Source: a virus
Virus record (IMG/VR): IMGVR_UViG_3300030099_001045
Coordinates: 1 to 20,399 of that record
Length of the DNA: 20,399 bases
Reading direction: 5' to 3' (one strand)
Part shown: one piece after another, positions 6,638-11,230 of the stretch
Numbering within the stretch: position 1 is the first letter of the stretch
Layout of the letters: every line of letters begins with the position of its first letter
The notes under the pieces: model-generated
Databases searched by the model: none
Told to the model about the DNA's origin: nothing
Seen by the model: only the letters and a program-made list of their open reading frames with translations
Position numbers and translations under genes: made by a program

Positions 6638-6853
6638 TTATGGGTGGTTACTTTCATCCATGTCATTCATAGGGTGTTCTTCTATCGCCTGATAGAATAA
6701 ATCCTCATTGAATCTTGGATTCTTAGATTTACAAAATTCTACTATGTCATCAATTACATCTGAATTAACGTTACGTTCCCAAATAACATTCACTAAATCC
6801 TTGAAATGTTTTCGTGTTGGTTGATTTGGTATTCTATATCCTGCTACAAACAT
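6638..6853 (-). CDS. 71-aa protein, unknown
   Basis: Begins immediately after the stop of the 90-aa gene (TAGATG) with AGAGGAG 6 bases upstream, inside that gene's last codons. The product MFVAGYRIPNQPTRKHFKDLVNVIWERN... is a helical acidic protein ending with a short disordered tail, with no recognised motif. A 17-bp repeat lies 18 bases upstream of its start, inside the preceding gene. Confidence 0.75.
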   Translation of the reverse strand: MFVAGYRIPNQPTRKHFKDLVNVIWERNVNSDVIDDIVEFCKSKNPRFNEDLFYQAIEEHPMNDMDESNHP

Positions 6854-7126
6854 CTACTTCTCCTCTGTTTGTGTCCCAACTTGGGACATTCTTTTGTTGT
6901 CAATAAATAGTTTAGCTTTTGCAAGTACCTCACGTCTATACTCATCACGTTTAGCCTTGAGGTAATCTCGCATACCTAGACCCATTGCACCTGTAATCAT
7001 AATAGGATACATGGATACAGTCTGCTTACGTTCTGCATCAGGTACAAAGTTCCAAGAAGATTTGAGTGTCTTGGTTGTCCTAGCAGGAACAGGATTACTG
7101 TTTTCCCAAAATAATTTAATCGTCAT
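6854..7126 (-). CDS. 90-aa protein whose 3' end contains a 17-bp repeat
   Basis: The start at 7126 (MTIKLFWEN) has AAAGGAG 9 bases upstream; a longer in-frame start at 7207 would run back through the promoter and repeat and is rejected. The protein is basic, with a DAERKQTVSMYPIMITGAMGLGMRDYLKAKRDEYRREVLAKAKLFID stretch that should be mostly helix. Its last codons, MSQVGTQTEEK, are encoded by the 17-bp repeat at 6872-6888 plus the following ribosome site. This suggests the repeat landed at, or extended, the end of the gene. Function unknown. Confidence 0.8.
   Translation of the reverse strand: MTIKLFWENSNPVPARTTKTLKSSWNFVPDAERKQTVSMYPIMITGAMGLGMRDYLKAKRDEYRREVLAKAKLFIDNKRMSQVGTQTEEK
6872..6888 (-). 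promoter_or_regulatory. 17-bp inverted repeat, copy 5, inside a gene
   Basis: Perfect copy located inside the last codons of the 90-aa gene and 18 bases before the next start. It is read in the frame ATG TCC CAA GTT GGG ACA, giving MSQVGT. Confidence 0.85.
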
Positions 7127-7137
7127 TCTTACTCCTT

Positions 7138-7154
7138 TGTCCCAACTTGGGACA
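7138..7154 (-). promoter_or_regulatory. 17-bp inverted repeat, copy 6
   Basis: Perfect copy between the promoter at 7196-7223 and the 90-aa gene. It abuts the AAAGGAG ribosome site and ends 11 bases before the start codon. It would lie at roughly +43 of the transcript. The mini-ORF MSQVGTKE ends 2 bases before the gene's ATG. Confidence 0.85.
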
Positions 7155-7195
7155 TTTAATTTGTTAAAATCAATACCTTTTTTCAGTATGCTTAC

Positions 7196-7223
7196 ACTAT
7201 AGCACATCTATATGAGTTGTCAA
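7196..7223 (-). promoter_or_regulatory. Leftward sigma70 promoter with repeat half-site
   Basis: Minus strand TTGACA (7223-7218), 16-base spacer, TATAGT (7201-7196), followed by GTAAGCA. A repeat arm TGTCCCAT (7231-7224) abuts the -35 box, and a full 17-bp repeat lies 14 bases further upstream. It drives the 90-, 71- and 55-aa genes. Confidence 0.8.
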
Positions 7224-7245
7224 ATGGGACACACAAGCTAACAAG

Positions 7246-7262
7246 TGTCCCAACTTGGGACA
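7246..7262 (-). promoter_or_regulatory. 17-bp inverted repeat, copy 7
   Basis: Perfect copy upstream of the promoter at 7196-7223, centred about 65 bases upstream of the likely transcription start. Here the repeat cannot be part of the message from that promoter, which argues that it is a DNA-binding site. Confidence 0.85.
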
Positions 7263-7267
7263 TTAAT

Positions 7268-7355
7268 CTATAACCTATAACCTACACCCTACTATCATAC
7301 TACTGTCATACCTATAACCTATAACCTCCAACCTACTATCATACTAATATCATGC
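7268..7355. repeat. 44-bp direct tandem repeat, two copies
   Basis: Copy 1 is 7268-7311 and copy 2 is 7312-7355, identical at 39 of 44 positions. Each begins with the doubled heptamer CTATAAC and contains TACTATCATACTA. The block lies in the 150-base gap between the terminator of the 194-aa gene and the next promoter region. No ORF crosses it. Function unknown. Confidence 0.85.
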
Positions 7356-7371
7356 TAGAAAAATTTTGGAC

Positions 7372-7403
7372 AAAAAAAATCCCCAACCATTTCTGATTGG
7401 GGA
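7372..7403 (-). terminator. Rho-independent terminator after the 194-aa gene
   Basis: On the minus strand a 7-bp stem TCCCCAA/TTGGGGA (7403-7397 with 7386-7380) and 10-base loop are followed by eight T residues (7379-7372). It lies 14 bases beyond the stop of the 194-aa gene, so that gene is a separate transcription unit. Confidence 0.85.
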
Positions 7404-7416
7404 AGTTTATTTTAGG

Positions 7417-8001
7417 TTAGGCAACTTTTGACTTTTGCTCAACTGAGTAATCTGAAATTTTTGCACCTTCCTCAGACATTGCGAACTCAATCATTGCAAG
7501 TAAATCTTCATTGTGTTCTTTAAGCCAAATATCTGCAAAGTTTTTAAGAGTTTCTGCCTTAGTTCTTTTGGTAGTTTCTGCAACTTCTGAAACTTCTGCA
7601 ACTTCCTCAGATGTCCCAACTTGGGACTTTTGGGGTGCAGGTCTAATGCTTGCATTGTACTTGGAAACAACCCCTGTCGGTGCATTTACTTTGCAAGATT
7701 TAGCAATATCAGACTTAGAAAATTCTGCAATTTCGGTAATATTTGAAACAATAAATTTCCATGCAGTAATTTGGTTTTTAATTTTTCTGTCCCAAATCCA
7801 CTTTCCATCTTTATTAGCAGTAAATAAAAACTTGTAACCTATTTCAACTAATTCGTTATTAGGTAACGTTGTCAATTCTAAACAAGCGTTATAAACTAGG
7901 CTATCTTTACCCTTTGATAAATCCTTAAAAATATCATTGTTTAGTCTATCTGCCCTTGTTACAAAAAAAGACTTGTATGTTGTTGCGTTTTGATTTGTCA
8001 T
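7417..8001 (-). CDS. 194-aa putative DNA-binding protein, candidate regulator of the 17-bp repeats
   Basis: The start at 8001 (MTNQNATTYK) has TAGGAG 9 bases upstream; the longer frame to 8043 runs into the -10 box. Residues about 85-115 include SKSDIAKSCKVNAPTGVVSK, a helix-turn-helix-like pattern, though one residue longer than the canonical form. The C-terminus is acidic then Lys-rich, with a repetitive SEEVAEVSEVAET segment. It is transcribed alone, from a promoter with a 17-bp repeat abutting -35, and has a repeat copy inside its own coding region that encodes SQVGT. It ends at a good terminator. Position and layout fit an autoregulated phage regulator; this is inference and I do not recognise the family. 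Confidence 0.7.
   Translation of the reverse strand: MTNQNATTYKSFFVTRADRLNNDIFKDLSKGKDSLVYNACLELTTLPNNELVEIGYKFLFTANKDGKWIWDRKIKNQITAWKFIVSNITEIAEFSKSDIAKSCKVNAPTGVVSKYNASIRPAPQKSQVGTSEEVAEVSEVAETTKRTKAETLKNFADIWLKEHNEDLLAMIEFAMSEEGAKISDYSVEQKSKVA
7612..7628 (-). promoter_or_regulatory. 17-bp inverted repeat, copy 8 (16/17), inside a gene
   Basis: Matches 16 of 17 positions (last base T instead of A), inside the 194-aa gene. Read in the same frame as the copy in the 90-aa gene, it encodes SQVGT, but the preceding codon is AAG instead of ATG. Confidence 0.75.
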
Positions 8002-8028
8002 TTTATTTCTCCTATGAATGATTGACAT

Positions 8029-8052
8029 AATCACATTATGCATATTGTGATT
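8029..8052. promoter_or_regulatory. 7-bp inverted repeat around the leftward -10 box
   Basis: AATCACA (8029-8035) and TGTGATT (8046-8052) flank the -10 box of the leftward promoter with a 10-base centre. It may be a second operator. It is the reverse order of the CRP consensus, so CRP is not implied. Confidence 0.4.
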
Positions 8053-8062
8053 GCTTTGTCAA
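8035..8062 (-). promoter_or_regulatory. Leftward sigma70 promoter for the 194-aa gene
   Basis: Minus strand TTGACA (8062-8057), 16-base spacer, CATAAT (8040-8035). The expected start near 8028 gives a 27-base leader to the ATG at 8001. A perfect 17-bp repeat begins one base upstream of the -35 box, centred near -44, a position used by activators as well as repressors. Confidence 0.75.
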
Positions 8063-8063
8063 A

Positions 8064-8080
8064 TGTCCCAACTTGGGACA
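8064..8080 (-). promoter_or_regulatory. 17-bp inverted repeat, copy 9, abutting -35
   Basis: Perfect copy one base from the -35 box of the leftward promoter. This is the strongest single piece of evidence that the repeat is a protein-binding operator. Confidence 0.85.
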
Positions 8081-8129
8081 TGTGAAACCTAAGGTGAGCC
8101 TCAAATTTTGAATGTTGGAAATTCCAGGA

Positions 8130-8173
8130 GTGAACGAAACGTGAACGAAACAGGAACGAAACATGAACGGATA
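8130..8173. repeat. Four 11-bp iterons
   Basis: GTGAACGAAAC (8130-8140) is repeated exactly at 8141-8151, as AGGAACGAAAC at 8152-8162 and, degenerate, as ATGAACGGATA at 8163-8173. The core GAACG recurs every 11 bases, so all copies face the same side of the helix. Such arrays bind replication initiators or repressors. Confidence 0.8.
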
Positions 8174-8225
8174 GGGATGTACATCCATGCATCAAATATG
8201 GGTATCATTTTGAATATTTAAGCAT

Positions 8226-8241
8226 TGTTTCACATGAAACA
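8226..8241. promoter_or_regulatory. parS-like palindrome TGTTTCACATGAAACA
   Basis: A 16-bp site with 7-bp arms TGTTTCA/TGAAACA and centre CA. It matches the bacterial chromosomal parS consensus TGTTTCACGTGAAACA at 15 of 16 positions. It may bind the host ParB or a phage ParB-like or repressor protein. No parB gene is in the window. Confidence 0.55.
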
Positions 8242-8264
8242 TTGGCAAGTGATACCATAACAGT

Positions 8265-8273
8265 TGCTATAAT
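8265..8273 (+). promoter_or_regulatory. Possible rightward extended -10 promoter
   Basis: TGCTATAAT is a perfect extended -10 element. The nearest -35-like TTGGCA (8242-8247) is 20 bases away, too far for a normal promoter, so activity would depend on the TG extension. A 17-bp repeat lies about 40 bases downstream. Confidence 0.35.
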
Positions 8274-8313
8274 AGTAAAAAAACTAGCAATTTCAGGGTT
8301 TTAACAGGTAAAA

Positions 8314-8330
8314 TGTCCCAACTTGGGACA
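8314..8330 (-). promoter_or_regulatory. 17-bp inverted repeat, copy 10
   Basis: Perfect copy in the middle of the control region, the rightmost in the window. It keeps the same orientation as the others although no leftward gene starts within 300 bases. Confidence 0.85.
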
Positions 8331-8537
8331 TGAAAACAATATTTTTTACTGCAGATTGTCGCATAATGCTAAAAATTGTCTGTTTTCAATGCCATACTGC
8401 CATTGCCACCACCCCCCATATAGTACGCATATACAGATAAATACACAGATTAGGAAAATAGAGTGTTAACCACAAGTAATAACTGATAAACGAGGTAAAA
8501 CTAGTATGTTGTTTTTATTATATTTTTTAGAGGGGGG

Positions 8538-8566
8538 TTGACAAGATGAAAAATTTCGGCTATAAT
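8538..8566 (+). promoter_or_regulatory. Perfect consensus rightward promoter
   Basis: TTGACA (8538-8543), 17-base spacer, TATAAT (8561-8566). The expected start is near 8573, giving an approximately 124-base leader before the first rightward gene. It follows a G6 run and precedes two AATGTWWACATT palindromes. It is probably the main promoter of the rightward arm. Confidence 0.9.
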
Positions 8567-8590
8567 TATGTATTATAATATAACAGTTAA

Positions 8591-8602
8591 AATGTTAACA
8601 TT
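8591..8602. promoter_or_regulatory. Palindrome AATGTTAACATT, candidate operator 1
   Basis: Perfect 12-bp palindrome about 25 bases downstream of the rightward -10 box. It shares AATGTWWACATT with the one at 8627-8640. Confidence 0.5.
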
Positions 8603-8626
8603 AAATATGATGATAATAAACATTCT

Positions 8627-8640
8627 AAATGTATACATTT
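8627..8640. promoter_or_regulatory. Palindrome AAATGTATACATTT, candidate operator 2
   Basis: Perfect 14-bp palindrome, centred 37 bases from the previous one and containing the same 12-bp consensus, in the leader of the rightward transcript. Confidence 0.5.
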
Positions 8641-8696
8641 TAAATAAAACCCCTTCAATGTTAAATCTCCGTACAATAATAGAATAAGTCTTGACA

Positions 8697-8909
8697 ATGA
8701 GAAGAAAATCAGTAAAACTATATACACCAGAGAATATTTTGGAGGCATTTTACCATGCCATCCATACTAATACACTACATAAGTTACATATCCCTCATAG
8801 TTCCGTGTTTTATGTTCGTGCTGCAATAGAAGCAAAACATGGAAAACGTTTCACACTAGCTCATGTAGAAAGAGCTATGAAAGCAGAAGGAATGTTGAAC
8901 GATGTATGA
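8697..8909 (+). CDS. 70-aa basic protein, first gene of the rightward arm
   Basis: I take the ATG at 8697 (MRRKSVKLYTPENILEAF); a TTG two codons earlier is also in frame. No good ribosome site precedes either, so translation may rely on an unstructured AT-rich leader. The product is basic and mostly helical (AFYHAIHTNTLHKLHI, VRAAIEAKHGKRFTLAHVERAMKAEG). The last part resembles a winged-helix-like or HTH arrangement, but only weakly. It overlaps the next gene by 8 bases. Family not recognised. Confidence 0.7.
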   Translation: MRRKSVKLYTPENILEAFYHAIHTNTLHKLHIPHSSVFYVRAAIEAKHGKRFTLAHVERAMKAEGMLNDV

Positions 8910-9147
8910 ACTATTTGTATTGGCTTGTTTAATGCAACAGCCAAATATGTGCGTAACATTAAAAGATTTGTATAGTCCTCATCCGACTCACGATAAATGT
9001 TTAGCAAGAGCATATGAGATTGCACAAGGAATGCCTATTCATATGCCCATGTACTTCCCCAAAAGCTATAAATGCTTAGACATGGAAACAGAAGGTAGTA
9101 AAATAAATACAACATGGCAGAAAAAAAGAGAAAACGTGGAGGATTAA
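8902..9147 (+). CDS. 81-aa small protein with hydrophobic N-terminus and four Cys
   Basis: The ATG overlaps the preceding TGA. The first 11 residues (MYELFVLACLM) are hydrophobic and may be a short signal or anchor. Cys lie at about 9, 17, 33 and 58, which could pair as disulfides if exported. A segment DKCLARAYEIAQGMP is helical. It overlaps the next gene by 34 bases. Similar tiny Cys-bearing envelope proteins occur in phages, but I cannot name a family. Confidence 0.7.
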   Translation: MYELFVLACLMQQPNMCVTLKDLYSPHPTHDKCLARAYEIAQGMPIHMPMYFPKSYKCLDMETEGSKINTTWQKKRENVED

Positions 9148-9410
9148 AAGGATTCACTCAAAAGAGTGGAGATATGCGACCCACGAAAAGTGGTGCAGGT
9201 ATGACTGCAAAGGGAGTCGCTAAATATAGAAGGCAAAATCCGGGTAGTAAACTAAAAACAGCAGTAACAGAAAAGAGTCCATCTAAAGCTAGAGCTAAAA
9301 GACGTAAGTCTTTCTGTGCGAGAAGTGCAGGTCAGATGAAAAAATTCCCTAAGGCTGCAAAAAACCCAAATAGCCGATTAAGACAAGCTAGAAGAAGATG
9401 GAGATGTTAA
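9114..9410 (+). CDS. 98-aa very basic phage protein (DUF6321-like)
   Basis: The product is about one third Lys/Arg. It has MTAKGVAKYRRQNPGSKLKTAVTE in the middle, then KRRKSFCARSAGQMKKF, and ends NPNSRLRQARRRWRC. The KSFCAR block with a terminal RxW.C is the hallmark of a small protein family (I recall DUF6321) found in very many marine phages, often near structural or packaging genes. DNA or RNA binding is likely from charge. The biochemical role is not known to me. Confidence 0.85.
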   Translation: MAEKKRKRGGLKGFTQKSGDMRPTKSGAGMTAKGVAKYRRQNPGSKLKTAVTEKSPSKARAKRRKSFCARSAGQMKKFPKAAKNPNSRLRQARRRWRC

Positions 9411-9411
9411 T

Positions 9412-9936
9412 ATGGCAAGTCCTAAAATAAAAAAAGCCGAAGAACAGGCAATGGCAAAGAAGAAAAGTCAACAAGTGCAGTCTAAAAAGAAAACTTACAC
9501 TACAAAAAGTGGAGACAGTATAGGTGATATTGCTAGAATGCTAGGTACAACTGTATCTAAACTAAAACAAGTTAATCAAAAATTAGCAAATGTAAAAACA
9601 TTACCAAAAGGCATGAGAATAAAACTGCCAACAGGTGTTACTGCAGATAATAGTGCTTTTTCAAAAGAGATAAAAGAACAAGCAAGAGTTAAGTTAGCTC
9701 CGGGTGGAGCACTTAGACCTGTTCCATCAGGTAGTAAAGGCAAAGGACTATCTAAATTACCTAAACTTGTTAGAAACAAGATGGGTTTTATGAATAAAGG
9801 CTCTCTTGCAACTAAAAAGAAAACAAAAGGTGCTGCTAAAGGTGGCAAGGGTGTTATTGTTGTAAGTATAGGCATAGGCAAAATGAAAAAGCCTAAGAAG
9901 AAAACAACAAAAAAGAAAACAACTAAAAAATCATGA
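9412..9936 (+). CDS. LysM-domain protein with Lys/Thr-rich tail
   Basis: A 174-residue protein. Residues about 28-74 (YTTKSGDSIGDIARMLGTTVSKLKQVNQ...LPKGMRIKLP) form a clear LysM domain, which binds peptidoglycan or similar glycans. It is preceded by a basic N-terminus without a signal peptide. It is followed by a flexible basic region ending KKPKKKTTKKKTTKKS. A second possible start is MAKKKSQQ, 13 codons in. LysM proteins in phages often act in virion-wall contact or lysis. The missing signal and histone-like tail are unusual and suggest a virion component bound to DNA, which is inference. Confidence 0.85.
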   Translation: MASPKIKKAEEQAMAKKKSQQVQSKKKTYTTKSGDSIGDIARMLGTTVSKLKQVNQKLANVKTLPKGMRIKLPTGVTADNSAFSKEIKEQARVKLAPGGALRPVPSGSKGKGLSKLPKLVRNKMGFMNKGSLATKKKTKGAAKGGKGVIVVSIGIGKMKKPKKKTTKKKTTKKS

Positions 9937-10193
9937 CCTCTCGTAATTATGCTTCTGAATATAGAAAATATCAAAAGCAACAGAAACAGAAAAAAGATAG
10001 AGCTAGTAGAAACGCAGCTAGACGTATCATGATAAAAAAGGGTAAAGTTACTAAGGGAGATAAAAAAGATGTCTCTCATAAAAATGGTAACCCTAGAGAC
10101 AATAGACCAAAGAATCTTACTGTCCAAAGACAGAGTAAGAATAGAAGTTATCGCAGAACTAGAACTGCAGGTAAACTTCACAGAACTGCATAG
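9933..10193 (+). CDS. 86-aa basic protein with HNH-like motif fragment
   Basis: The start overlaps the preceding stop (ATGA). After a Lys/Gln/Arg-rich helical N-terminus, residues about 46-66 read DVSHKNGNPRDNRPKNLTVQ, matching the D-H-x-x-G-N-x-x-x-N-x-x-x-N-L half of HNH nucleases. The first of the usual two His is Ser here, and the upstream Cys pairs are absent. It may be a reduced HNH-type nicking or DNA-binding protein; HNH proteins often sit beside terminases. It may also be catalytically dead. Confidence 0.75.
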   Translation: MTSRNYASEYRKYQKQQKQKKDRASRNAARRIMIKKGKVTKGDKKDVSHKNGNPRDNRPKNLTVQRQSKNRSYRRTRTAGKLHRTA

Positions 10194-10207
10194 AAGGAGA
10201 AAATCTA

Positions 10208-10438
10208 ATGGCAATGATGAAAAAGAAATCCAAGATGATGAATCGTGGTGGTGCTACTAAAAAATCAAAGATGATGAACAGAGGTGGTGCTATGAAAAAG
10301 AAATCAAAAATGATGAATAAAGGTGGTGCTGCTAAAAAGAAATCTAAAATGATGGCTCGTGGTGGCAAAGTAAAAATGGCTTATGGTGGAATGAAAAAGT
10401 CCAAAATGATGGCTAGAGGTGGGGCAGCTAAACGCTAA
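10208..10438 (+). CDS. 76-aa tandem-repeat protein, (K)KSKMM.RGGA units
   Basis: AGGAG lies 9 bases upstream. The entire protein consists of five imperfect copies of KKSKMM(N/A)(R/K)GGA, with an interposed KVKMAYGGMK. It is extremely basic, rich in Met, Lys and Gly, with no acidic residues. It is low-complexity and probably disordered; binding to DNA, RNA or capsid interior is plausible. Similar Met/Gly/Lys repeat peptides occur in uncultured marine phages; none has a known function to my knowledge. Confidence 0.8.
   Translation: MAMMKKKSKMMNRGGATKKSKMMNRGGAMKKKSKMMNKGGAAKKKSKMMARGGKVKMAYGGMKKSKMMARGGAAKR
10219..10434 (+). repeat. Coding minisatellite in the repeat protein
   Basis: Five tandem units of about 36-57 bases built on aaatcnaagatgatgaa and ggtggtgc cores. 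Unit-number variation between related phages is expected by slippage or recombination. Confidence 0.75.
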
Positions 10439-10440
10439 CG

Positions 10441-11136
10441 ATGTCTTATCTCATTAGTAACATCCCACACTTTAAGTGTTGGGTGCGAAGAGAGTTCACT
10501 TGTAATCACCAACAATATCATGGTGAGTTCCTTCATGCATTAGCTTTTGCAGTCAATACCATACCCGATAGGTCATTGAGCTTCCAAGTTGTATTCACAG
10601 GTTGTACAGAAGAAGATAACGTACATGGTGGTGCAATGTGGGCAAGGATGCCAATACAGGCACTTGTAGCAGATATACCTGTAGATGAATGGGCAGAACC
10701 AATGGAAGACCATTTGTGTCAACCTTGGGATTGCGAATCTAGAAATCATAGTGTCATTGTTATGGACAGAGTCAGTTCTTCCCCTTGGCTTTGTAAAATA
10801 GACAATGCATTTTATACTGCAAGATATTTATTCACAGTAGACTATACTGAGAGTGAAATAGCAGATGACCCTGCACAACATAAACAATCACATGTGATGT
10901 ATTTATTAGATGCAGGTGAGTGGACAGGTAACATTGTTGCATTACCAAATAATAGAGTTAGAGCAACAAGTCCTGCATTATGGGTTACAGGAGAAGGTGC
11001 TCCTGACTTTGCTCCTTCGCAGTGGATACACTCAGCCGAGGCACATGAATCCTACCTAGACCCCCATACGACATTTAACAATCTATATTCAGATGGTAGC
11101 CAAGTTAGAAACAATAAGAAAAAAAATAAGAAGTAA
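10441..11136 (+). CDS. Conserved phage protein of 231 aa, function unknown
   Basis: Starts 2 bases after the preceding stop. The sequence (IPHFKCWVRREFTCNHQQYHGEFLHALAFAV, then HGGAMWARMPIQALVADIP, HLCQPWDCESRNHSVIVMDR and NNRVRATSPALW) is of a type I have seen in many marine phage genomes. The acidic core, several Cys (about 13, 21, 55, 93, 98), His and Trp and a Lys/Asn tail suggest a folded soluble protein, unlike its basic neighbours. It may be structural. Function unknown. Confidence 0.85.
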   Translation: MSYLISNIPHFKCWVRREFTCNHQQYHGEFLHALAFAVNTIPDRSLSFQVVFTGCTEEDNVHGGAMWARMPIQALVADIPVDEWAEPMEDHLCQPWDCESRNHSVIVMDRVSSSPWLCKIDNAFYTARYLFTVDYTESEIADDPAQHKQSHVMYLLDAGEWTGNIVALPNNRVRATSPALWVTGEGAPDFAPSQWIHSAEAHESYLDPHTTFNNLYSDGSQVRNNKKKNKK

Positions 11137-11230
11137 AAAGAAACTTGGTTTTTCTGAAAGAGCTAGAGCAGTAAGCAAAGGATTGTTACCATCAAAGGCA
11201 AAGAAAAATGGCAGTAAAAAGAAAAAGTAA
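11093..11230 (+). CDS. 45-aa Lys-rich peptide overlapping two genes
   Basis: The ATG at 11093 lies in the end of the 231-aa gene (44-base overlap), and the stop overlaps the next gene by 23 bases. MVAKLETIRKKIRSKKKLGF then ERARAVSKGLLPSKAKK is helical, basic and free of odd composition. No ribosome site is obvious. It fits the surrounding style of nested small basic genes, but a chance ORF is possible. Confidence 0.5.
   Translation: MVAKLETIRKKIRSKKKLGFSERARAVSKGLLPSKAKKNGSKKKK

Larger units (their letters stand above)
8081..8696. other. Non-coding control region between divergent arms
   Basis: About 615 bases with no credible gene on either strand. It contains four 11-bp iterons, a parS-like palindrome, an extended -10 motif, one 17-bp repeat, a C6 run and a G6 run, a perfect rightward promoter and two related palindromes. 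The stretch 8331-8530 shows only short AT-rich sequence and I see nothing specific there. Confidence 0.8.

Noticed and set aside
8029-8052. CRP-binding site at the leftward promoter
   Set aside because: The half-sites are in the reverse order (TCACA first, TGTGA second), so the CRP consensus TGTGA-N6-TCACA is not met.
2723-8330. 17-bp repeats as a CRISPR array
   Set aside because: Spacing varies from tens to more than a thousand bases and the repeats are separated by genes, not spacers.
2723-8330. 17-bp repeats as transcription terminators
   Set aside because: The 7-8 bp arms leave a 1-3 base loop and no T-run follows on either strand; several lie upstream of promoters.
8412-8537. C6 run and G6 run as the arms of a hairpin
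   Set aside because: The runs are about 115 bases apart with no flanking complementarity beyond one base.
8691-8696. TTGACA just before the first rightward gene as a promoter
   Set aside because: No -10-like hexamer at 15-19 bases; the nearest TATA-like sequence is about 22 bases away inside the gene.
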